Shown: positions 34,070 through 43,265, counted from the first letter of the stretch. The stretch is 64,000 bases of DNA from Clostridium nigeriense (GCF_900086595.1 NZ_LT575472.1:122129-186128), one strand, 5' to 3'. Translations and numbers: made by a program. Notes: generated by a model not told the origin, from the sequence alone.

Positions 34070-34144
34070 TGGTGACTCCTAGGGGAATCGAACCCCTGTT
34101 ACCACCGTGAAAGGGTGGTGTCTTAACCGCTTGACCAAGGAGCC
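34070..34144 (-). tRNA. tRNA-Glu(TTC)
   Basis: Gene 12 of the array (unit 2); anticodon at 34109-34111. Confidence 0.97.
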
Positions 34145-34153
34145 ATGAAATTT

Positions 34154-34228
34154 TGGAGCTGGCAATAGGAATCGAACCTACAACCTGCTGATTACAAGTC
34201 AGCTGCTCTACCGTTGAGCCATGCCAGC
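34154..34228 (-). tRNA. tRNA-Thr(TGT)
   Basis: Gene 11 of the array (unit 2); anticodon at 34194-34196. Confidence 0.97.
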
Positions 34229-34246
34229 ATATTTTTAAAGTTTAAT

Positions 34247-34323
34247 TGGCGACTCAGAAGGGGCTCGAACCCTCGACCTCCGGCGTGACAGGCCGGCACT
34301 CTAACCAACTGAGCTACTGAGCC
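34247..34323 (-). tRNA. tRNA-Asp(GTC)
   Basis: Gene 10 of the array (unit 2); anticodon at 34287-34289. Confidence 0.97.
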
Positions 34324-34327
34324 AATA

Positions 34328-34403
34328 TGGTGGAAACAACAGGGATCGAACCTGTGACCCTCTGCTTGTAAGGCAGATGCTCTCCCAGCTGAGCTATGCT
34401 TCC
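34328..34403 (-). tRNA. tRNA-Val(TAC)
   Basis: Gene 9 of the array (unit 2); anticodon at 34368-34370. Confidence 0.97.
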
Positions 34404-34408
34404 ATACT

Positions 34409-34483
34409 TGGTGACTCCTAGGGGAATCGAACCCCTGTTACCACCGTGAAAGGGTGGTGTCTTAACCGCTTGACCAAGGAGCC
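34409..34483 (-). tRNA. tRNA-Glu(TTC)
   Basis: Gene 8 of the array, first of unit 2; anticodon at 34448-34450. Confidence 0.97.
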
Positions 34484-34507
34484 ATATGCATTTTTAACCT
34501 TTAAAAG

Positions 34508-34584
34508 TGGCGACTCAGAAGGGGCTCGAACCCTCGACCTCCGGCGTGACAGGCCGGCACTCTAACCAACTGAGCTACTGAGCC
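34508..34584 (-). tRNA. tRNA-Asp(GTC)
   Basis: Gene 7 of the array, last of unit 1; anticodon at 34548-34550. Confidence 0.97.
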
Positions 34585-34589
34585 AATAT

Positions 34590-34665
34590 TGGTGGAAACA
34601 ACAGGGATCGAACCTGTGACCCTCTGCTTGTAAGGCAGATGCTCTCCCAGCTGAGCTATGCTTCC
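34590..34665 (-). tRNA. tRNA-Val(TAC)
   Basis: Gene 6 of the array (unit 1); anticodon at 34630-34632. Confidence 0.97.
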
Positions 34666-34669
34666 ATAA

Positions 34670-34744
34670 TGGTGACTCCTAGGGGAATCGAACCCCTGTT
34701 ACCACCGTGAAAGGGTGGTGTCTTAACCGCTTGACCAAGGAGCC
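34670..34744 (-). tRNA. tRNA-Glu(TTC)
   Basis: Gene 5 of the array (unit 1); anticodon at 34709-34711. Confidence 0.97.
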
Positions 34745-34753
34745 ATGAAATTT

Positions 34754-34828
34754 TGGAGCTGGCAATAGGAATCGAACCTACAACCTGCTGATTACAAGTC
34801 AGCTGCTCTACCGTTGAGCCATGCCAGC
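34754..34828 (-). tRNA. tRNA-Thr(TGT)
   Basis: Gene 4 of the array (unit 1); anticodon at 34794-34796. Confidence 0.97.
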
Positions 34829-34846
34829 ATATTTTTAAAGTTTAAT

Positions 34847-34923
34847 TGGCGACTCAGAAGGGGCTCGAACCCTCGACCTCCGGCGTGACAGGCCGGCACT
34901 CTAACCAACTGAGCTACTGAGCC
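34847..34923 (-). tRNA. tRNA-Asp(GTC)
   Basis: Gene 3 of the array (unit 1); anticodon at 34887-34889. Confidence 0.97.
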
Positions 34924-34927
34924 AATA

Positions 34928-35003
34928 TGGTGGAAACAACAGGGATCGAACCTGTGACCCTCTGCTTGTAAGGCAGATGCTCTCCCAGCTGAGCTATGCT
35001 TCC
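34928..35003 (-). tRNA. tRNA-Val(TAC)
   Basis: Gene 2 of the array (unit 1); anticodon at 34968-34970. Confidence 0.97.
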
Positions 35004-35008
35004 ATACT

Positions 35009-35083
35009 TGGTGACTCCTAGGGGAATCGAACCCCTGTTACCACCGTGAAAGGGTGGTGTCTTAACCGCTTGACCAAGGAGCC
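35009..35083 (-). tRNA. tRNA-Glu(TTC)
   Basis: Gene 1, the promoter-proximal tRNA of the array; anticodon at 35048-35050. Preceded by a GC-containing leader with a small hairpin (GCTCGCC / GGCAAGC, 35101-35122). Confidence 0.97.
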
Positions 35084-35130
35084 ATATTTCATTTCTCATG
35101 CTTGCCTTTCTCCCGGCGAGCACATTAACT

Positions 35131-35159
35131 ATAATACATAAATTTTAATATAGTGTCAA
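35131..35159 (-). promoter_or_regulatory. promoter of the tRNA array
   Basis: TTGACA (35154-35159), exactly 17-bp spacer, TATTAT (35131-35136) on the minus strand, about 40 bp before the first tRNA. It is the only promoter-quality sequence found for the 64 genes. Confidence 0.85.
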
Positions 35160-35338
35160 CACTTTTTCACAACTTTTTTTTTATTTTTCTTTTTATATTA
35201 ATAAAACCTATTAAAACCTAGAAAAATATTGGCTTTTAGCTAAATTAAACTTCTTAATTATTTATAAGATTTATATTATAATCTTATTATATCAAAAAAT
35301 ACTTTCAAATATTATATTATTTTTTAAGGAGTTTTATT

Positions 35339-36586
35339 ATGATTCATCATGATTTAATTATAGTTGGCGGTGGAGCATCTGGACTTATGGCTGCAATAAC
35401 TGCTAAGGATTTTGGTTTAGATGTTGCCCTAATTGAAGGTACTGACCGAATAGGGAAAAAAATTTTAACTACTGGAAATGGTAGATGTAATATTTCTAAT
35501 AGAACTATTTCATTTCCTTTCTTTTCTTATCATAGTGAAAATACAGGATTTTTTTCAAAAGTATTATCAACTTTTAGTGTTGAAGATACAGAAAACTTTT
35601 TTCTATCTTTGGGCCTTCCTATTGTAGAACTAAAAAACGGAAAAATGTATCCCAAATCCCTTCAAGCTTCTTCAGTTGTAGATATATTAAGATTTGCTAT
35701 TGAGGATAGAGAAATTCCTTTATACACAGAATGTAAAGTAAAAGATATCCACAAGGGAAAAGTTTTTAAGTTATCCACAAGTAATGATGATAAAAAGTTA
35801 TTCACATGTAATAAATTAATTTTAGCCTGTGGAGGAAAATCTGCTGTTAAAACTGGTTCTGATGGTTCGGGATATAATTTAGCAAAATCTTTAGGGCACA
35901 CAATAATAAAAACTATTCCTGGAATAGTTCAACTAAAGCTAGATAGTCCTTATTTAAAATCAATATCAGGTGTAAAATTTGATGGATATGCAACTTTATT
36001 AGTAAATGGTGAGGCCATAAGAAAAGAACTTGGAGAAATATTATTTACTGATTACGGAATATCAGGACCACCTATCCTTCAAATTTCAGGGTATGCCTCA
36101 AAGGCTTTACTTAATAATAAAAAAGTTGAAATACTTGTAGATATGTTACCTAATGAAGATATTAATGAAATAGAAAACTTCCTTGAAGGACATTTCGCTA
36201 TGTTTTCTCATAGACCAGTTATAGATTCATTAATTGGTGTTATTAATAAAAAACTAATTCCTACTGTATTAAAAATTTCAAATATTCCAGATTTACATAT
36301 GCCTTGTTATGATTTAGAGTGGCAGCACAAAAAATCCATAATAAATACATTAAAATCTTGGAGATTTAACTGCATAGATACAAATGGATTTAATCAAGCT
36401 CAAGTTACTATTGGTGGTATTAATACTAAGGAGGTTAATCCTTCTACTCTAGAATCAAAGGTAGTTAAAGATTTATATTTTTGTGGAGAAATCTTAGATG
36501 TAGATGGAGACTGTGGTGGTTTTAATCTTCAATGGGCTTGGAGTTCTGGTCACTTTGTTGCAAAAAATATAGCTGAAAGAAAATAA
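35339..36586 (+). CDS. HI0933/BaiN-family FAD-dependent oxidoreductase
   Basis: A 415-residue flavoprotein of the HI0933/YhiN/BaiN family. N-terminal dinucleotide-binding motif IVGGGASGLMAA, then KKILTTGNGRCNISN (family hallmark), a middle GGKSAVKTGSDGSGYNLAKSLGH segment, and a C-terminal FAD loop CGEILDVDGDCGGFNLQWAWSSG. Members reduce steroid or other alpha-beta unsaturated substrates, or have unknown roles. AAGGAG precedes the ATG. Stand-alone gene between the tRNA array (divergent) and a strong terminator. Confidence 0.93.
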   Translation: MIHHDLIIVGGGASGLMAAITAKDFGLDVALIEGTDRIGKKILTTGNGRCNISNRTISFPFFSYHSENTGFFSKVLSTFSVEDTENFFLSLGLPIVELKNGKMYPKSLQASSVVDILRFAIEDREIPLYTECKVKDIHKGKVFKLSTSNDDKKLFTCNKLILACGGKSAVKTGSDGSGYNLAKSLGHTIIKTIPGIVQLKLDSPYLKSISGVKFDGYATLLVNGEAIRKELGEILFTDYGISGPPILQISGYASKALLNNKKVEILVDMLPNEDINEIENFLEGHFAMFSHRPVIDSLIGVINKKLIPTVLKISNIPDLHMPCYDLEWQHKKSIINTLKSWRFNCIDTNGFNQAQVTIGGINTKEVNPSTLESKVVKDLYFCGEILDVDGDCGGFNLQWAWSSGHFVAKNIAERK

Positions 36587-36623
36587 AAGTAAGGGGGCTA
36601 TTTACAATATCCCCCTTACTTTT
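36585..36623. terminator. bidirectional terminator, 13-bp stem
   Basis: AAAAGTAAGGGGG / CCCCCTTACTTTT, 36585-36597 / 36611-36623, between convergent genes. Confidence 0.9.
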
Positions 36624-36662
36624 TGCATTCTTCGTTTTTTATTTTGTAACAATACATTTACT

Positions 36663-37409
36663 CTATATTTTCTTCCAGCACGCTATTAATCTTGTTAGTT
36701 CTTTATTATCTAATGTTTCAATTTTATGTATAGTTACTATTGCCTCTTCTTCTTCCCTTACATCTGTAAGAACTCTAACAGTTTCACCATATTTACATTC
36801 TTTTTCAAATGTTACTTTTATCTCATCTAAAGTATAATTATTAACTATTTCTTCTGGTAAAGTTTCTATAGCCCAATCTACATACTTAGTATTATTTACG
36901 TGTTGATTTGAGTCTATATCAGAATATCTAACCTTAAATGTATCTTCGTACTTATATTTAGTAATAGCTTCAAGTCTTGGAATTTTAAACTCTTCTTTAA
37001 TATCACTTTCCACTCCATATACTTCATACTGTTCCTTAGGTATTCTCATCATTCTTCTTTTTTCTAAATTAATTAATAAAAATATGGCATTAGCTGTAAC
37101 TATAACATTACCATTGCTATCTTTAATTTCATAATTTCTTAAGGCATAAAACTTTTTAAATCCTACTGGCTCAGTTTTAACAGTAAGTTTTTCCTTATAT
37201 GTTGGATTTCTAAATATCTTAACATGATAATTATAAAATACCCAAGTCATATTACTTTCAACAAGGTCTTCCATACCAGATCCTAATTCCTCTGATTGTT
37301 TGGTTCCAATGTCTGATAATATGTTTATTATCATGGACATATTAGCTTTTAAATTTTTATCTACATCGTAATAATGTAACTCATATTCTTTTTCATAAGC
37401 CTTCCCCAT
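36663..37409 (-). CDS. acyl-ACP thioesterase (double hotdog)
   Basis: A 248-residue acyl-[acyl-carrier-protein] thioesterase, releasing free fatty acids from the FAS II carrier. Two hotdog domains: residues about 1-130 and 155-248. The second contains the catalytic-region segment VRYSDIDSNQHVNNTKYVDW (D, N, H in the FatA-type arrangement), and the first has YDVDKNLKANMSMIINILSDIG and W-V-F-Y-N-Y-H-V. AGGAGGT precedes the ATG. Alone in its transcription unit; the chain-length preference cannot be told. Confidence 0.9.
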   Translation of the reverse strand: MGKAYEKEYELHYYDVDKNLKANMSMIINILSDIGTKQSEELGSGMEDLVESNMTWVFYNYHVKIFRNPTYKEKLTVKTEPVGFKKFYALRNYEIKDSNGNVIVTANAIFLLINLEKRRMMRIPKEQYEVYGVESDIKEEFKIPRLEAITKYKYEDTFKVRYSDIDSNQHVNNTKYVDWAIETLPEEIVNNYTLDEIKVTFEKECKYGETVRVLTDVREEEEAIVTIHKIETLDNKELTRLIACWKKI

Positions 37410-37495
37410 AAAATACCTCCTAACAATAAATATTAAAACTCTGTATCACTACAGAGCTTTAATATATAAAATATAAATTAAACAACTCCCATATT

Positions 37496-38392
37496 TTAGA
37501 TAATTGGATCTATAAAGCTATCTCCTGAATTATTATCATTTCCACTGTTTCCAAAAATGTCATCACTCTTTGGATTAACCCTATCTAAAACAAATACGTT
37601 TAAATATGCAGAAATATATGAAGTTAATACAAATTGACCTAAAAGTGTAATTATAAATCCTATAATAGGTAAAACTTCAAATAGTCCTAACAATATTGCT
37701 AACACTATATAAATTGCAGAAATAACTGCTAGCCTTCCTATAGTTGACCAAAAATATCCTTTTTTAAATAAAAGGAATGTCTCTCTCATTGCATCAATTA
37801 CTCCAAGATCCATTACTATAAGAACTGAATTAAATAAATTAGTAATTGGAATACAAATAAATATTAATGCTAGAATAACAGGAATAACTATAATTGCTCC
37901 TATACCTAAAGTTATTAATGATAATAATAGCCCTAGGAAAAATAGTACTATCATTGCTGCAACAATCATAATACCAACTAAAATATTTAACCCTAATATT
38001 CTCCATTTTCTTTCCCAAACATATTTGGTAGCACTTCTCCAACTAACTTCATTTCCCTTATTTGAATCATCTAAAATCTTAGTAATAACTGACATTCCAA
38101 ATAAGGAAAGAATTGCTGATAAAATAGCTATTATTATAACTAATAATATAGTTCCTGCCCCTAATGCAGCTGATATTCCATCTAAATAGTAATATGGATA
38201 TGAATAAGAATACATAGAAGCGCCTAAAAAAGCAGTAGTAATTAATGTAGTAAATATTATTACTGGGAATATCATTGCTGGCGCAATAAATATTCCTATA
38301 ACCTTTAAAATTTCTAAAGCATTATCCTTACATAAATTAAAGGCTCTAGATAAAATTTCTGTTATAAATAATTGTTTTCTTCTTTCTTCCAA
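37496..38392 (-). CDS. multi-pass membrane protein (GDPD membrane-domain-like)
   Basis: About 298 residues with six or more membrane segments, resembling the glycerophosphoryl-diester-phosphodiesterase-associated membrane domain and related uncharacterised clostridial proteins (IDAMRETFLLFKKGYFWSTIGRLAVI region is typical). No catalytic domain is attached. The C-terminus is an Asn/Ser/Asp tail. GAGGGGTGAT sits just upstream of TTG 38392, which I take as start instead of the TTG five codons earlier that lies within the SD. Function unknown. Confidence 0.7.
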   Translation of the reverse strand: MEERRKQLFITEILSRAFNLCKDNALEILKVIGIFIAPAMIFPVIIFTTLITTAFLGASMYSYSYPYYYLDGISAALGAGTILLVIIIAILSAILSLFGMSVITKILDDSNKGNEVSWRSATKYVWERKWRILGLNILVGIMIVAAMIVLFFLGLLLSLITLGIGAIIVIPVILALIFICIPITNLFNSVLIVMDLGVIDAMRETFLLFKKGYFWSTIGRLAVISAIYIVLAILLGLFEVLPIIGFIITLLGQFVLTSYISAYLNVFVLDRVNPKSDDIFGNSGNDNNSGDSFIDPII

Positions 38393-38556
38393 AATATCAC
38401 CCCTCAAATCTTCTCTTTCTATATATACTCATTTTATCACAATATTTTACTATTTTATAATTATTCATGAAAAACTTTACTATTTTTATATAAATAACCT
38501 ACTTAAAGTTTATAATAATATGTTTTCCAAGTATTATTTAATTTATAATTTCCTAA

Positions 38557-38600
38557 ATAAAAAAGGCTATGAAGTTATAAAATACCTCTTCATAGCCTTA
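38557..38600 (-). terminator. terminator of the YtxH/Lmo0937 operon
   Basis: AAGGCTATGAAG / CTTCATAGCCTT stem (38563-38599) followed by T6 on the minus strand. Confidence 0.9.
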
Positions 38601-38625
38601 ATCTTAATATTTATATTGATTATAC

Positions 38626-38775
38626 TTAATTAGCTCTACCTGTTATAAAGTCAACTATAAATACAATAGCTGCAACTACTAATAATATATGTATAAAACC
38701 TCCACCTATTCTTAGTAGTAATCCTAGTAGCCAAAATAATACAACTATACCACCTAACCATCTTAAAAATCCCAT
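38626..38775 (-). CDS. Lmo0937-family 49-residue membrane protein
   Basis: A 49-residue ORF missed by length filters: starts MGFLRWLGGIVVLFWLLG and ends VDFITGRAN. It has two hydrophobic helices separated by a Gly-rich turn (RIGGGF), the pattern of the Lmo0937/DUF5670 family. A perfect AGGAGGT precedes the ATG and the gene lies 12 bp after the YtxH gene, so both form an operon. The role is unknown; relatives are often stress-inducible and adjacent to YtxH or CsbD proteins. Confidence 0.85.
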   Translation of the reverse strand: MGFLRWLGGIVVLFWLLGLLLRIGGGFIHILLVVAAIVFIVDFITGRAN

Positions 38776-38787
38776 AATACTTACCTC

Positions 38788-39261
38788 CTACTTATGATTT
38801 AGTTTTTCTTTTATTTCATTTTTGGCTTCTTCTGTTTTTTCTTTTACTTCATCTTTTCCTTCATGGAATTTTTCTTTAACAGTATTCTTAAGTTCTTCAG
38901 CATCTTCCTTTTTTTCATTTATAAAAGCCTTTGTTTCAACTTTTTTTTCATTTATAAAATCTTCTGCCTTGTCCTTTTTTTCATTGAAATCTCTTTTTAT
39001 TTCATTTTGTAAATCCTTTGCTTCAATCTTCTTTTCATCTATAAAATTTTCTAATTTATCTTTACCCATTCTCATAACTTCTAAATTCCTTTCTTTTACT
39101 TTCTTAAAAATATGATTGATCTTATCTGATTTAGAGCTTATGGCTACCCCAGTTAAAACACCAACTGCAGCACCCAAAGCCATTGATAATCTCAATTCCT
39201 TATTTCTTTGTCTCTTTTGCTCCGCTAATTTATTATTTAATACTTTCTTTAATGTAGTCAT
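38788..39261 (-). CDS. YtxH-like general stress protein
   Basis: A 157-residue protein. A short hydrophobic segment at about 27-42 (SMALGAAVGVLTGVAI) is the YtxH membrane anchor, followed by a highly charged amphipathic helix made of imperfect 11-residue repeats (FINEKKxxAE, FIDEKKIEAK) like LEA or apolipoprotein repeats, probably a coiled coil. AGGAGGGATT precedes the ATG. Co-transcribed with the Lmo0937-type gene. Likely stress related by family; no direct evidence. Confidence 0.8.
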   Translation of the reverse strand: MTTLKKVLNNKLAEQKRQRNKELRLSMALGAAVGVLTGVAISSKSDKINHIFKKVKERNLEVMRMGKDKLENFIDEKKIEAKDLQNEIKRDFNEKKDKAEDFINEKKVETKAFINEKKEDAEELKNTVKEKFHEGKDEVKEKTEEAKNEIKEKLNHK

Positions 39262-39353
39262 AAACCTAATCCCTCCTTTAATAAATTTAAAATTTATTTT
39301 ACACCATGTAATTTAAAGAATATTTTTAATATTGTAAAATTTATATTGACCTA

Positions 39354-39381
39354 ATTTTACCATATTATAGTTATTTGTCAA
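39354..39381 (-). promoter_or_regulatory. promoter of the YtxH operon
   Basis: TTGACA (39376-39381), 16-bp spacer, TAAAAT (39354-39359). The palindrome TAATAATTATTA (39382-39393) abuts the -35 box, as at the rubredoxin-like gene. Confidence 0.65.
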
Positions 39382-39465
39382 TAATAATTATTAATTGATT
39401 ATTAATATTATATATATCCAATAAAAAATTTATAAATATTTTTATTGGATAATTTAATATATAAT

Positions 39466-39511
39466 AAAAAAACTGTATTAAATATACTTTTTTTGTATAC
39501 TTAATACAGTT
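39466..39511 (-). terminator. terminator of purA
   Basis: 17-bp nearly perfect stem 39471-39487 / 39495-39511 followed by T7 on the minus strand. Confidence 0.9.
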
Positions 39512-39524
39512 TTATATTTTATTT

Positions 39525-40832
<1,308 letters not shown>

Positions 40833-40878
40833 TCAAGACTTTACAAGCCTTTTTTAATAAAAATTAATATCCTAATAC

Positions 40879-40907
40879 ATATTAGCAAAGTGAAAAAAAA
40901 CTTTCAA
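40879..40907 (-). promoter_or_regulatory. purA promoter
   Basis: TTGAAA (40902-40907), 17-bp spacer, TAATAT (40879-40884) on the minus strand. Confidence 0.7.
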
Positions 40908-40927
40908 TGCATTTATCGAATATTATT

Positions 40928-40956
40928 TTGCATTACATATAAATAGTTCGTATAAT
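40928..40956 (+). promoter_or_regulatory. promoter of the malic enzyme gene
   Basis: TTGCAT (40928-40933), 17-bp spacer, TATAAT (40951-40956). Confidence 0.75.
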
Positions 40957-40990
40957 TAATATATAAATAATTTATAGGAGGAGTTTATAT

Positions 40991-42172
40991 ATGAATATTT
41001 ACGAAGAGTCTTTAAAATATCACGAAGAGTTAAAAGGTAAGTATCAAATTAAATCTAATTGTAAAATAACTAACTCAAAAGATTTAAGCTTAGCCTATAC
41101 CCCAGGAGTTGCTGAACCTTGTAGGAAAATACATAAAAACCCTGATTTAGCTTATACCTATACAAGAAAATGGAATACTGTAGCAGTTATATCTGATGGT
41201 ACAGCAGTTTTAGGTTTAGGAGATATTGGCCCATTAGCATCTCTTCCTGTTATGGAGGGTAAGTCTATACTATTTAAGGAATTTGCTGATGTAGATGCAT
41301 TCCCTTTAGTGTTAGATACTAAAAATGTTGATGAAATAGTTGATACTATAATTAGAGTATCTCCATCTTTAGGTGGAATTAATCTTGAAGATATATCTGC
41401 TCCTCGCTGTTTTGAAATTGAAAAAAAATTAAAAGAAAAATTAGATATTCCAGTTTTCCATGATGACCAACATGGCACTGCTATAGTTGTCTTAGCTGGC
41501 TTAATAAACGCTTTAAAACTTGTTAAAAAAGAAATCAAAAATATTAAAATAGTTATAAATGGTGCTGGGTCTGCTGGTACTGCAATTTGTAAATTACTTA
41601 TATCCTTTGGAGCCAAAAATATACTTGTTTGTGATAAAACAGGAATAATTAATAAAGATATGCCTTATTTAAACGATTCTATGAAAGAATTAGCTTTAAT
41701 AACTAATAAAGATAATGTAAAAGGAAGTTTAAAAGATGCTCTTATTAATTCAGATGTATTTATTGGTGTATCTGCGCCTAATTTAGTAACTAAAGAAATG
41801 GCTATAACTATGAATAAGGATGCAATAGTATTTGCTATGGCAAATCCAACACCTGAAATCTTCCCTGAAACTGCAAAGGAAGCAGGTATAAAAGTTATTG
41901 GTACAGGACGATCTGATTTTCCAAACCAAGTTAATAACGTTTTAGCCTTTCCTGGAATATTTAGAGGCGCTTTAGATGTAAGAGCAAGTGAGATTAATGA
42001 GGAAATGAAAATTTCTGCAGCTTATGCCATTGCAAACTCTGTAAAAAAAGAAGACTTAGATTACGATTATATCTTACCAAAAGCTTTTGATTTAAATGTT
42101 CAAAAATCCGTTGCAAATGCAGTTAAAGAAGCAGCCATCAAAACAGGTGTATCTAAAATTTATAATAAATAG
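40991..42172 (+). CDS. malic enzyme (NAD(P)-dependent)
   Basis: Oxidative decarboxylation of malate to pyruvate. A 393-residue short-form bacterial enzyme with SLAYTPGVAEPC (catalytic Tyr), KWNTVAVISDGTAVLGLGDIGPLASLPVMEGK, GGINLEDISAPRCFEIE (metal-binding E/D), PVFHDDQHGTAIV and a Rossmann motif INGAGSAG. AGGAGGAG precedes the ATG. Monocistronic, divergent from purA. Cofactor preference is not certain from sequence. Confidence 0.95.
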   Translation: MNIYEESLKYHEELKGKYQIKSNCKITNSKDLSLAYTPGVAEPCRKIHKNPDLAYTYTRKWNTVAVISDGTAVLGLGDIGPLASLPVMEGKSILFKEFADVDAFPLVLDTKNVDEIVDTIIRVSPSLGGINLEDISAPRCFEIEKKLKEKLDIPVFHDDQHGTAIVVLAGLINALKLVKKEIKNIKIVINGAGSAGTAICKLLISFGAKNILVCDKTGIINKDMPYLNDSMKELALITNKDNVKGSLKDALINSDVFIGVSAPNLVTKEMAITMNKDAIVFAMANPTPEIFPETAKEAGIKVIGTGRSDFPNQVNNVLAFPGIFRGALDVRASEINEEMKISAAYAIANSVKKEDLDYDYILPKAFDLNVQKSVANAVKEAAIKTGVSKIYNK

Positions 42173-42268
42173 CTAAGGTTATAACTTATAACAAATCTAA
42201 ACTAAGTAATATACTAATCATCTATATAATACCGAAGTATGAAGTATTATTTCTATTAGTTCTTAATT

Positions 42269-42330
42269 AATAAATATCAGAGTGCATCCACTTGGAGCGA
42301 AACGAGGTGGAAATCACTCTGATATTTATT
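42269..42330. terminator. branched hairpin between malic enzyme and proC
   Basis: Perfect 16-bp outer stem 42269-42284 / 42315-42330 enclosing an inner CCAC / GTGG hairpin with a GCGAAACG apex. It lies between convergent genes; the flanks are only moderately T-rich, so it is a probable bidirectional terminator. Confidence 0.6.
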
Positions 42331-42334
42331 ACTA

Positions 42335-43135
42335 TTACATATTTTTAGACTTTTCAGCACATTTTTCTAGAGCTTTGATTATTGTACTTCTAAATCCACC
42401 ATTTTCAAGTTCTGTTACAGCTTCTATCGTTGTACCTGCAGGTGAGCAAACCATATCCTTTAATTCTCCTGGATGCTTTCCTGTTTCTAGTGCAAGTTTT
42501 GCTGAACCTAAGATAGCTTGCTCAGCCATTTTGTATGCCTTATTTCTAGGAATTCCAAGCTTTACTCCTGCATCAGCCATTGCTTCTATAAACATAAATA
42601 CATATGCTGGTGAAGACCCACATAGAGCTATAAATCCATGAAAATATTTTTCCTCTAATATTTCAAATTTACCAAACATATTAAATATATTACAAACTTC
42701 TTCTAATTCATTTTCTTTTATGTTTTTATTTGGGCAAATAGCGGATATTGCTTCTCCTACTAATGCTGGAGTATTTGGCATAGTTCTAACTATCTTATAA
42801 TCATCCCCAAGCCACTCTTCCATATCATTCATTGTTATTCCAGCTGCTATAGAAATAATTATAGTATCTTTATTAATATCTTCTTTTATCCCTAGTAATA
42901 CTTCTTTAAAAATATTAGGCTTAATTGCTAGAAATAATATATTTGAAAATTTTGCTACTTCTTTACTATTTAATGTAGTCTTAACTTCAAATTCCTTTTC
43001 TATATGCCTTTTAGAATTTTCACTTTTAGTAGACACAAATATATCATCTTTACTTATTTTATTTGAAGCTAAAATTCCTCCAAGAATTGCTTTTCCCATG
43101 TTTCCACAGCCTATAAATCCGATTTTTTTATTCAT
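42335..43135 (-). CDS. proC: pyrroline-5-carboxylate reductase
   Basis: Last step of proline synthesis, NAD(P)H-dependent. About 266 residues, N-terminal Rossmann motif IGFIGCGNMGKAI, LFLAIKPN, VRTMPNTPALVGEA, and the C-terminal ALCGSSPAYVFMFIEAMADAGVKLG and DMVCSPAGTTIEAV signatures. AGGAAGTGA fits ATG 43135 rather than the GTG three codons upstream. Monocistronic. Confidence 0.96.
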   Translation of the reverse strand: MNKKIGFIGCGNMGKAILGGILASNKISKDDIFVSTKSENSKRHIEKEFEVKTTLNSKEVAKFSNILFLAIKPNIFKEVLLGIKEDINKDTIIISIAAGITMNDMEEWLGDDYKIVRTMPNTPALVGEAISAICPNKNIKENELEEVCNIFNMFGKFEILEEKYFHGFIALCGSSPAYVFMFIEAMADAGVKLGIPRNKAYKMAEQAILGSAKLALETGKHPGELKDMVCSPAGTTIEAVTELENGGFRSTIIKALEKCAEKSKNM

Positions 43136-43265
43136 TATCTTCACTTCCTAAATAATATTTTTTGTAAATAAATTTCTTGTTTTTTTATAATTTATGAACT
43201 TGACCATTATCCTCATAGAATATCTTTATTTTTAAGTTGCAAACTATTTATAAGGAGGGATAGTT

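Larger units (their letters stand above)
29708..35087 (-). repeat. tandem tRNA array, 600-bp unit x 9
   Basis: Nine consecutive copies of a 600-bp unit with no difference that I could see line by line. In transcription order each unit is Glu-Val-Asp-Thr-Glu-Val-Asp, with spacers of 5, 4, 18, 9, 4 and 5 bp, then 24 bp to the next unit. All genes encode CCA and have intact cloverleaf arms: Glu 75 nt, Val 76, Asp 77, Thr 75. With the extra Thr at 29615 this gives 64 tRNA genes in about 5.5 kb. No internal promoter or terminator is visible in the short spacers. The two Glu-Val-Asp blocks within a unit carry identical tRNA sequences but differ in spacers. Confidence 0.97.

Noticed and set aside
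29708..35087. CRISPR-like array
   Set aside because: The repeats are complete tRNA genes in a 600-bp unit, with no short repeats alternating with unique spacers and no cas genes.
34914..35123. 69-codon minus-strand ORF at the promoter end of the tRNA array
   Set aside because: It is a translation through tRNA-Val and tRNA-Glu; the RGSIPLG and GSIAQLGEH strings are the well-known false proteins produced by reading tRNA genes.
38822..39115. Ser/Phe-rich repetitive plus-strand ORF
   Set aside because: Antisense reading of the Lys/Glu repeats of the YtxH-like protein.
42269..42330. Hammerhead ribozyme
   Set aside because: CTGATGA and GAAA core elements are not in the required order; only a GAAA-like loop occurs.
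42282..42641. 119-codon plus-strand ORF starting in the branched hairpin
   Set aside because: It is antisense to proC and lacks a ribosome binding site.
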